DNA from: Temnopleurus reevesii
Taxonomy: Eukaryota > Echinodermata > Echinoidea > Temnopleuroida > Temnopleuridae
Reading direction: 5' to 3'
Assembly: GCA_036244855.1 (NCBI GenBank)
Contig: BQKZ01001574.1
Span: forward strand, 44,455-108,454
Length of the DNA: 64,000 nucleotides
Part shown: one piece after another, positions 54,570 to 64,000 of the stretch
Position numbering within the stretch: position 1 is the stretch's first letter
How the letters are laid out: each line of letters opens with the position of its first letter
Made by a program: the position numbers and the translations under genes
Notes under the pieces: model-generated
Told to the model about the DNA's origin: nothing
Seen by the model: the letters and a program-made list of their open reading frames with translations, nothing else
Databases searched by the model: none

Positions 54570-57201
54570 TTTTATTGTTGTTAATCAAATTGAGCTAACA
54601 TGATATTTGTAATCCACATATTATCAAAGTATATGATAGAGCATAATACTTGTGAGTTAATGCTTTGAGCTTTTTCATGTGGTTTGTATTATGCTTATCA
54701 TGCTCAATCCTGAAAAGATTGTTATAGCCAATGGTGTGAATATTTTTTTTTACCCTCATGTTTGGTTTAACTTATTATAATCACTTGATAGAAAAATGAC
54801 TATCAACATTATTTTACATCATCAGAAGTACCAACCATACAAGAAAATTGTAGTATCAAAAATAGATACTTTGAATGTGACAGCTTCAAGAATTTGCTTT
54901 TGTTTCGGAACTACAAGAATGTGTTTTGAATTTGAAACAGGTATCATAATGCAAAATGAATTATTTGCTGTCTAAAAAAGATCGGTTACTCACATTAAGG
55001 GCAATTGCTTGTAAAATGTCTTAGCTATCCTCTTCTTGCTAAGATGTTATAATGGTCATAACCTCTTGTTTCACCCTCTTAACATAGACATATCAGCATT
55101 CGTACGTATATTAAGAAGGTGGCACAAGAAGTATAGACGTCTTAGCAAAAAGTGGGTGGCCAAGAACCTTTCTGACAACTGGTCCCTGATTTCTAATGCT
55201 ATACTAATTCAATATAGTTAGTATCTTTGCATTCTTGAGTAGAGAAATCAAAATGATATCTTTAAACCTCATGAAATAGTAATATTCTGAAGGTTCATCG
55301 TCTAAAATTAGTATCTAAAAATCTTACTGAAAATGGGTTCTACATAGCCATATTCCCCAATTCTCTCATTGTTCTGATCATCAAGGGTTTCAAAATGAAG
55401 GAAGGAATAGTTAGAATGATATTATGTTCTTTGCTATTCCTTTTGATTTAATCAGGTTTGGCCACAATATAAAATGAGTAGATAGTAGTCATTTGTGAGC
55501 CAACAATTGGTCTAGTTGAATTTGAATATTTTTTGATTTAGTTTGGCCAAATCATAGTAATTTCTGATTAGGAATCAGTAAAAAAAAATAATAATAATAA
55601 CAAGTTCACTGGCTGGATCTAAGCTGACTGCTCGTCTGGTCATATTTAATTAGTTTGAAAAGTTACTTATGACAATCTATGATAAAATAATTTGTAAATC
55701 CATTATGTTTCCCAGTGAGGCTTTTCAGAGCTGGGCATTAATTTCTATCAGACCTTAATAAAAACAAGAATTGGGAATTTGTTTGATACAGAATACACAT
55801 AATTTCAAAAGATAATTTCACGCTATGTCCTACAGCCTTCTAATTTCATTTGTTCATATATATTTATATTTAGAATGTGTCTACCAGATAATGTGAAAAT
55901 GATCACATTCAATGTTGGATTCTCAAGCATTGTTTATGTCATATTTAATATCTATATCGTGTCAAATGAATTCACCAATGTATGATAACATTATTTCAAG
56001 TATGTGCTTTACAAAAAATGAAATTATGAATTTATTGATTTTGTAAATTTTAAATTTTGTACAAAAAAGAATAATATTTTGCGTTGTGTCTATCCTTTTT
56101 GACGAAAATGCACTCTTTTCATGAACACAGTAACTGTAATAGTAGTTAGAATTGTAGAACAGACTTAGATTATCATCGTCACTTTAAGTGATGATATGAA
56201 TGTTAAGAATCGCATCATTATTTATCATGAAAATGTTGTCTTCTTTGAGTAGCAAATTCTTAGCATTCATCAATTCCATTGACCAAAAAAAAATGTGTAT
56301 AAATCTTTGCTTTCTGTCGCACGCACCCATCAGATTGCCAATATTGGGTCATAACGTTTAATTAACAGGTTTTTATTATTTATACATATCTTTAAATCAA
56401 TTAAGAAAGAAAATTGTGATCTCGTAATGATATAGACTTGATTCGACCGGATATAATAGCATTCATTTTCATCACGTGATCCCATTGCGAATCTATGATC
56501 GATTTTTGAAAAATATAAGTATCAGTATTCAACCGAATGGAAAAGAAAATGTATAAAAGTTTGCTTCAATATGTGATTGGTGTGCCTCAGTCTAATATAC
56601 TTCTATGTATAAGATGCATTATTGAATACACTATTTTTATTTTTACATTATGTTCATCCTTTGGTTTATCATTCTGAATGTTCATTATTCCGGTTAATAT
56701 TGTAGGTGTATGAATATCCGAATTATAAATTTCATAAAATATTGCAATATATCAAAAATGAAAAATATGTTCAATATTCCGGATTTTTTTTTTCAGCTCG
56801 GAATTGTTCTTTATTCCGGACGATAAAATTTGAATTTCCCAATTTGGGAATATTAATTCTCCTGAAAAATGTCTGGTTGGTATTAATGACTTCTCTGCTG
56901 TTTATTTGTTTGTTTTCTTTTCAAATTAACAATAATGTAAACTGATATTTCAGAATAATAAACATTCAGAATTTTGAACATCACAGATTTTAGTTCACAA
57001 AGCAGCATTTTCTACTTGATAGCATTTAAAAATTAAACCAGCTTTAAACTATGAATAATTGTTGAAATTAAACTTGGCCAAACTGCAAGTTTATTGTGTA
57101 AACTCGCTTTTTGCCGGTGGAGAGTTCAGCAAAGTTGAGGAAATACTGTAAAATGTTGTGTTTTTCATATTCCATATTGTTATTTCGCTTTAGCTCTCTA
57201 C
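54570..57201. other. Non-coding, very AT-rich
   Basis: No exon, RNA gene or repeat family recognised. The frame at 55036-55221 is basic (RRWHKKYRR) but isolated and short. Confidence 0.55.
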
Positions 57202-57500
57202 ACTGTAAAAACAAAATCTGTAAAATTACAGCAAATCTGTTTATAGCGTAGACCACAATATTTGGTTGTAAAAATGAAAACCAAAGTTTAATTGTAACAC
57301 TTGGAAGTCACCATATTAACGATATGTGTCATGAGACCATATTGCGTACATGTATACATGTTTATAACCGTTTTCATGGCAACTAATCGTAACTACGATA
57401 ACATTCGATATGTGAAAAAGGGGGAATTTAAATTTTAAAAATCCTGTCTAATTCGCCTGTTTTCAGGTTTGCTGTATATTTACCTATTACATTTACAGTG
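57202..57500. mobile_element. Inverted-repeat element M
   Basis: The left CACTGTAAAAACAAAATCTG, TAAAATTACAGCAAATC; the right GGTTTGCTGTATATTTACCT, ATTACATTTACAGTG. These imperfect termini of about 35 bases enclose AT-rich sequence without an ORF. Confidence 0.6.
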
Positions 57501-58454
57501 AAACATTTTCTTGCACTTTTTTCTCCATCTTTATCTGTTCATGTCATTTCCCATACCCCCNCTTTCTCCCACTCTATTTCTAACTATAATTTCTATATAT
57601 ATTACATTGTCAATATGAATATCATGGTATGTATTTTCTTTCTTTTCATAATGATTTCAAATATTACTTTTTCTAGCATCATTCTATTTGTTGATCCACA
57701 TGTGTTTTTTTTTCAACAAATGCAGCGAAAGCACAAGCTGCCCCAAAAAGTATATTTTTACAAAACGCGATTTTAAAGCTAAAGGCTGAAATAACATTAT
57801 TTATTGAAAATGTAATGTGCCAATTATTTTCTATGGAAATCTTGAGAAATAAAATGTTTGGATGCCTAAATAGTTTTCTCTATAGCAGATGATTTTTCAT
57901 CAAGGTCAAAACGCAAAAAAAAAATATTGAACAAACAACATTTTTAATACACGGAATTATACTGCATTGAAAAATATCATTACAAATCAAAATCGGAATT
58001 TGTTGTTTTTAATCTACTATTACTTTAAATTGAATAGTCTACGAATGTTTAACGTCTTAAACTATTTTGCCTTGACTGAAACCCAGTTTGATGTATTTTG
58101 ATGTCTTTTTATGTGTTTTTTTTTTCTTCTGAAAATGTGAATATGAAATAAATCGTGTCATCAAACATACAACGTACATTGCAATTGTGTCACGGTGAGG
58201 TTGATTTCGAATTGTTGTTCTTTTTAGGAACATAATTATAAATGAGTGATTGGTTGAGAAATAAGGATTGTGAGATTTGGGTTGTGTTTTTATTTCTTTG
58301 ATTGCGGTGGGGAACGGGAGCAATAGCGATGAATGAGAGTTGCAGAGTCAAAATTAGAGCAGAAATTCAGACCCAACACGGTATAAACTATTTTCGAAGA
58401 ATAAAGTAGGTCAACGGATAATAGATCCGTTCGCCGTGAACTGAAATGTGCGGA

Positions 58455-58560
58455 CACAACAATGGCAAGCCGGTTCCGATTTGAATAGTATTAAAAAGGA
58501 GCATTGCATTGGTGTTCGACTTAATTCTATGGAAATACTTTAAATCGTGTTACCAGTTAT
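58455..58560. mobile_element. Element F internal fragment (copy 3)
   Basis: GCAAGCCGGTTCCGATTTGA, AAAAGGAGCATTGCATTGGT and GTTCGACTTAATTCTATGGA match 21985-22075 closely. I cannot find either terminus nearby. Confidence 0.5.
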
Positions 58561-58753
58561 AGTTGAGATTCCCCGTGCAATTATTTACACCTTATGATTG
58601 AAAACGAATTATAAACTACTCACGCTTGGGAACACAATTCTACTGTTACAAAGCAGGGATATCGAACATTGCTACATCATTTTCTTATAGAGTACCACGA
58701 AAACAAATTTCGTTGCTCTATTTAAAAAAAAAGGAATAAACACAGCATTTGTA

Positions 58754-59004
58754 AAGGCCGATTTACATTTTTGCGTTTTTAACCTGCATCGGCCCAGCGC
58801 TTTTCTGACAATTAAAACTGCTCCCTGGACGTACAAAGATGCCGGTCATACGGTAGACATACGTTCGGCGTACGCTCCTTGAGCGCAAACTGAACGTCAT
58901 TCTACCTTCTGATCAGCATATACTGTGCGCCTCGGGGAGCGTTTTAATTTTCAAAAACGCTGGGTCGACACAGGCTAAAAACAAAAAGATGTGAATCGGC
59001 CTTT
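58754..59004. mobile_element. Palindromic mini-element, family B (copy 3)
   Basis: Both ends read (G)TAAAGGCCGATT and AATCGGCCTTTAC. The arms contain TTTTGCGTTTTTAACCTGCA and AGGCTAAAAACAAAAAGATG, and the centre has ACGTTCGGCGTACGCTCCTT and GAGCGCAAACTGAACGTC in the opposite order to copy 2. Confidence 0.75.
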
Positions 59005-59040
59005 ACCACAGCTTTAATATCGCGAGACCGAACAACCCCA

Positions 59041-59120
59041 TTAACCCATAGACTACTGGAACCGGGTAGTCCGTCCTATAAGGTCTATTAGAATTGCAAA
59101 CTTTGTAGTCAATGGGTTAA
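59041..59120. mobile_element. Solo copy of mini-element E, inverted
   Basis: It begins TTAACCCATAGACTACTGGA and ends TTTGTAGTCAATGGGTTAA. ACCGGGTAGTCC marks the inverted orientation relative to the tandem array. Outer TTAACCCA/TGGGTTAA is a perfect inverted repeat. It follows family B copy 3 by about 35 bases. Confidence 0.72.
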
Positions 59121-59640
59121 CAGACAAAATATCTGAAAGAATAAGTTCCAACTTCTTTCAACCAAAAACAGAGGTTCCAACCGAGGCAAATTTGAAATGT
59201 GAAAAACAGAACAGGTGAAGAAAAGTGAGAAGAAAATGACATCTTTAGCCATGTTATCGGGTTTTCATTTGTGATGAAAGACTTTAACTCATTTGAAAAT
59301 AATTATACCTTATGCAAATTTCGGAACGGTTGTAATCCCTGCAAATGCGTGAGCGAGTCATTGGAATTGAGTGCTATGCAGTCCCCTGTGTGTTCAGTGT
59401 AGAACAATATGCAGAGGTATGTGATATCAGAACACAGAGTCCCCAACTGGACAACAAAGAACAGAGAATGAGAAAACAGTCTGTGTTCCACATCAGACCG
59501 AGAACGACCGGCTTAACACCGGACAAACGCCGGGTAAACGCTAGTTTGAATGGAATGTGAATAAATGTACAAAGTCAATTTAAATGTGGTTATTTAGCGG
59601 TGGAATAATTTGTGTTAACAAAAAGGTACATTTTTTCAGG

Positions 59641-59870
59641 AAGGCCGACTCGCAGCCTTGCATTTTTAGCCTGAACCTGCCCCAAATTTTTGAAAATTAA
59701 AAACGCTCCCCGAGCGCACAGTATACGCTGATCAGACGATGGACTGACGTACATACGCTGGCCGTCAGTACACCGTATGATCCGCTGCGTATTTGTGCGT
59801 CCAAGGAGCCTGTTCTTTTTCAAAAATGCTGGCCAGACGCAGGCTAAAAACGCAAAGGTTTAAGTCGGCC
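59641..59870. mobile_element. Palindromic mini-element, family B (copy 4, internally shortened)
   Basis: The left arm has AAGGCCGACTCGCAGCCTTG and the right arm GACGCAGGCTAAAAACGCAA followed by AAGTCGGCC. The middle retains CAGTATACGCTGATCAGACG and GGACTGACGTACATACG but is about 20 bases shorter than the other copies. It lies only 640 bases from copy 3. Confidence 0.72.
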
Positions 59871-61260
59871 TGTATCAACAGATTTTCAAATATTCATCCG
59901 TGCTCTCAAGTTGTCAAACTCATTTCGGGGGATGGTTATAATTGTAACGGGGCGAATTGGCCAAATCTTTGTTCATACTCGTCTAGAGCCGCAATTACCT
60001 ACATAGGTTTGTTGTTGTTGTTTTTATATTCTTTGATGACCTAAAATTACGAAAGTATTGGCTTCGTTGCCAAAGGAAGGCTTATAGCCATGATAGGAAT
60101 ACATTGAAACTTTGAAACTTCATACAAAGTTATCTAATTTTGTACAAGTTTTCACAATTTGTTAATGTAGTTTCAGTGAGTGTTGTAAAAGCATATATTA
60201 GGCCTATTCAATTTGTATATGCTATAGGAAAAGTTGTAATGGGCAGGAGTAACTGGGCGATCTGCAGAATCCTTACCAGAAACTGGAGGATCCAACTAAA
60301 TCTCGGCACCTTAGTCGACATGGTAAGTAGGTTTAAGAAAAGTGCATTCAAGAATATCACCAATAAGGTCTAAGAATATCACCAAGCTCTTTGAAATGTT
60401 CTTCCGTTTTCTTTTGTTAGCATATACTCAGGTTTAGTGGTATAAACATTAGAAAAGATATCTTTTCGTCTATAACATATTTTGTAAAATCATCATAATC
60501 CTTTTTGTTTGCTAAAAATCGGCAAAAAAATGATATGGCTCTAAGCAGAGCCGGCTCTGGCTCTAATGTTCACATGCGCCATCTCCGGCAAAAACATTAT
60601 ATCGGGTAAAATAGATTCATGTCATTTTATCGTGAAGAAAAAACTGCTACTGACAATGTTTCGATATTTTGTTCAATTTTAACTTTTTAATAGAATTCGC
60701 TTTCAATGCATTGACATTTGATCGTTGTGGATGCCGACATGAAGAACTTTTCATTCACTTACTTCACAAAATAGCAGACACATGATTCACCAAAAAATGC
60801 ATGCAGTGCATGAACGAAAAAGTAATATCTTGTCTACTTTTATACAAAAAGTAGAGAATGTGAAATTCTGTGTACAAAGTTAATGAAGAATTTTACATGT
60901 TGACATTCATTTTTTGTCTGTGGGTCGCCAATTCGATGAGCTAATAAGGGGTGTAAATGAACATTTTGAAATTACATAACTTTTGACTGGATCGTTTGAT
61001 TTAGCTCAAATTTTCAGTTTGCTCTCTTTGTATATTTTTCTCCATCAACTGACAGCACGTTAATGTCTGGCTTTGTATACAGCACTCAACGATTTGTTTA
61101 TGGTTATTTTTGTATTGTGCGTCCATATTTTGACAGGTTTGAATAAACCCAATTCAATAACATGGGTAAACAATTGTCTTTAAACGATTGATCATGAAAG
61201 AATACTTTTTAGCCTCTATCGAATATTCATTGAAAAAAAAACACATTAATAGACTTAATG
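59871..61260. other. Non-coding, no recognised feature
   Basis: AT-rich. A small palindromic patch (GGCTCTAAGCAGAGCCGGCT) lies near 60537. No exon is supported. Confidence 0.55.
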
Positions 61261-61818
61261 TTAAAAGAAGAGTCTACCAAAAAAAAAATTTCTTCAACAG
61301 GAGAAGAAAAAATAGATGAACAGAACAAAATAAGTTTGAGGAAAATCGGACAACTAATAAGAGAGTTATGACTGTTTGAATATTTAGACAAATTGGCAAC
61401 TGATGACGTCACATGTGCACAACTGACCATCTATTACATTCATATCTATGTTATAAAATGTTATTTTTCCCCAAAAAATATGATTTCCTCAAAACTTTAA
61501 CCATAGGATATATTTATGATAGATATGTAGATCCACTATTTGCATGTTTACATTCATACAAACTTTGCAACTTTCTGTAAAAATAATGAATTTTGCACCA
61601 TTTTATAATGAAAACTCTGGTTAGTTGTGCACCCGTGATGTCATCAAATTGGCAACATCCCTGGAAATTTCCACTGATTTGCCCATTTTTTAAAATCTTT
61701 AAAAATTCATAACTTTTTTATTACTTGTCCGATTTTCTTCAAACTTTTTTTGTTTTACTCACCATTTTTTCTGCTTCTGTTAAAAAAAATATTATTTTGG
61801 GGTAGACTCTTCTTTTAA
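61261..61818. mobile_element. 558-bp long-inverted-repeat element L with TTAA ends
   Basis: The outermost 15 bases, TTAAAAGAAGAGTCT and AGACTCTTCTTTTAA, are a perfect inverted repeat that includes TTAA. Similarity continues inward for about 150 bases per arm: AGTTTGAGGAAAATCGGACA, ACTAATAAGAGAGTTATGAC and GCACAAC on the left answer GTTGTGCACCCGTGATGTCA, TTATTACTTGTCCGATTTTC and TTCAAACTTTTTTTG on the right. TTAA borders suggest a piggyBac-like target preference, which is inference. No ORF of note. Confidence 0.75.
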
Positions 61819-61937
61819 CAATTGCGCGAATTGCCTGTTTAATTTTCATGTGACCGAATTCAGGGGCGGATCAAGGATTTGCCCATGGTAGGGGCGAAAA
61901 CTTGACCTTCCGCTGGCGAGCTGACAAAAAGAAAAGG

Positions 61938-62155
61938 AAGGGGAAGAAGAAGAAGAAGAAGAAGAAGAGAGGAAGAAAGAAAAAAAGGGGGAAAGAAGAA
62001 GAAGAAGAAGAAGAAGATGAAGAAGAAGAAGAAGAAGAAGAAGAAGAAGAAGAAGAAGAAGAAGAAAAAGAAGAAGAAGATGAAGAAGAAGAAGAAGAAG
62101 AAGAAGAAGAAGAAGAAGAAGAAGAAGAAGAAGAAGAAAAAGAAAAAAGAGAGGA
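61938..62155. repeat. GAA/AAG microsatellite, about 220 bp
   Basis: Nearly uninterrupted AAG/GAA triplets with a few GAT and AAA interruptions. It produces glutamate- or lysine-rich frames on the plus strand and poly-Phe/poly-Ser frames on the minus strand; none is a gene. GGGGCGGATCAAGGATTTGC just upstream at 61863 looks like the end of an older element. Confidence 0.92.
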
Positions 62156-64000
62156 CAAAAGCCCCCAAATAGGAAAGTAATTAGTTTCTTTCCCTTTCAC
62201 ATTCACATTCACATTCGGGGGCTGCACAATATTATTGTACCCATATAATGGAGAACAGTGGTGAGTGGTTAATGAGTCGCCAATATAATTTTTAATGGGT
62301 CCGCACGCGTAATTATTTTACCATAGGCCCCTGTTATTTGGCCGTTTTTTTTTTTTAATCATATAATATCAGCTGTTATAGATTAGGTCGACAAGTGCTT
62401 GGCAGCAATGGAAAGAAAATTTTCTTGACTTTATTATTCTGCATTCTAAACTTCCTTTTGGCGAGCTCATTTTCGAAATATTAACCCTAACATAGCAACA
62501 TGTCGTGAATCCATTATAGCCACATATTAGGGAATAGTGGTTCATGCCCCCGGAATTACGTGTGTAATTTTATTGATCATCTTTTCTTTTCTTTCAATGT
62601 GCGTGCTGCATGCTGTTGTTTATCAACAGCAAAGGTCTTTGATCACACCGTGTATCTATTTTGTTATTTTACTAGTATTTTTCTTTTAATTGAATTTGAA
62701 ATTAAAAAATATTTTAAATACATTTAAAAAAATATATTTACTTTATTTTTCATACTACTAGTATTTTGTAATGTTTAAATGATTAATATGGTAAATATAA
62801 AGATTTTTTAGAAAAACCTTGTTGTGAACGAGCCTGTTTTGAAAACAAGAAAAATAACTATCTTGGCAACCAAAATACCGGAGAAGTTTTCTGCAATTTC
62901 TGGGCTTGGGAATTCAGTTACTCATCAAATAATACATCGAAAACATAAGGTATATTTCTATTATATTTTTAATCAGTCGATATGCTGTCTATGGTATAGT
63001 ATGTTCTATTTAGAGCGAAAATCAAACATAAATCAGCTATAGAATTTTTATGTGTAGTCCCATTCGTCCAGTTTTGTGTATGTTGATAGTTGGTCGAGTC
63101 GTTCACCCCCTTCTCTCGCTGAGCACTTGTTGTTTTTTTTTAGTCTCACGTATCCTCAGCTATTCTATCTCGTATTGGCTTTGGCTTGATGATGTTTTCT
63201 TCTTATTCTTATTCTTCCTCTTCCTTATCCTCTTTTCTTCCTTTTTTATTTCTTCTTGTTGCTGGGGTTTTTATTTCGGCAAGGACAAGAATTTGCTAAA
63301 TTAGAATGCGATGGACTTGTGTATGATGGGAGGTCGCACGTCTGCGCACCTTAACTTTCAGCTTGAAAAAAAGCATGAAGGCAATGAATATACAATTCAT
63401 ATTTCATCTGATATTATCACAAATATCCTCAAGATTATGTGTGAGAAATATATCAGCAAAATCTGACCAGGAACAATATCATTTTAGAGGAAATAATAAT
63501 AATATACACCCCTCTCATTTTTGCAGTTCAAAATATTTGGGTCCCTTCTCTGCACCCCATTCACTTTACACGTGGTTGGAGATTTTTGGGAAAAAGTCTT
63601 GATTTCACTGAGCGCGTGAGAAACATCGCGTATGTCAAAGAGGCGCAGATGAGCAACCTGGCGCAGAGGAGGATGCCCATACTATACAATAATCTTTCAA
63701 AATGTGAAAATAACAATTCCCTGTATATGCCTTCACGGTTGTTCATATCAGAGAGGATCATCCGGGTATTTTTCTATTACACCAGGTGTGCACATTGTTT
63801 ACACTGTGATAGATCACTTCTGTACTAGAAATATACCAGGATGTTGAACAACACTAAAGCCTAAAGATACATGTACGTATTGTGTGAAAAGTTCCCAAAT
63901 TCAGTGAATTTATTCAAAATATTTTGTGCTAAACAATTGGCTTTGACAGTATTCCAAAATAAGAAATGTTTTTACAGTATGTTGAGCCTTATTAGACTGA
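62156..64000. other. Non-coding, no recognised feature
   Basis: AT-rich to the window end. ORFs at 62824-63042 and 63363-63828 show no domain pattern. A gene continuing beyond the window cannot be excluded. Confidence 0.5.

Noticed and set aside
61860..62227. Poly-Phe, poly-Ser and poly-Glu frames
   Set aside because: They arise from the GAA microsatellite in its reading frames.

Overview
The window looks like AT-rich, gene-poor nuclear DNA from a marine invertebrate deuterostome. An echinoderm such as a sea urchin is my best guess. The grounds are: one intron-containing gene with GT/AG splice sites, long non-coding stretches, abundant microsatellites, tRNA-derived retroposons ending in ATT/TTA-type tails with a GCGC-TTTATA-like 3' body, and a dense load of small palindromic or inverted-repeat DNA elements. 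The species call is inference. Nothing suggests bacterial, plasmid or viral DNA. Four single N characters (27474, 31938, 36701, 57561) mark unresolved assembly positions.

Only one protein-coding gene can be supported. It is a homologue of NDNF (neuron-derived neurotrophic factor; Nord in Drosophila) on the + strand, coding exons 44757-44959, 50642-50760 and 51471-52846. Together they encode 565 residues, close to the usual length of the family. Splice phases agree at both introns. A 3' UTR of about 1.6 kb ends near an AATAAA at 54418. The exon holding the start codon has a splice acceptor at 44712-44713, so one or more untranslated 5' exons should lie upstream; I could not locate them.

Layout: 1-44.2 kb is intergenic (or 5' intron) sequence with no recognisable exon. 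It carries tandem arrays (about 7.8-8.0, 23.3-24.4, 26.9-27.6, 34.6-35.2 kb), polypyrimidine and CA/GT tracts, two SINE copies plus a SINE fragment, and at least ten kinds of short inverted-repeat element. At 44.28-44.76 kb a tandem duplication of the acceptor and start-codon region of the NDNF first coding exon is visible, interrupted by a small transposon. Intron 44960-50641 holds further elements, a degenerate T-rich array and a 1.3 kb CA-rich higher-order repeat. Downstream of NDNF (54.5-64 kb) there is more of the same element community, a TTAA-flanked 558-bp inverted-repeat element and a 220-bp GAA tract.

I found no undescribed enzymatic or defence system. The most notable observations are the palindromic mini-elements and their nesting, an exact-length 230-bp duplication abutting a lone N that is probably an assembly join, the duplicated acceptor upstream of NDNF, and an inverted-repeat element that appears to have become a 77-bp tandem array.
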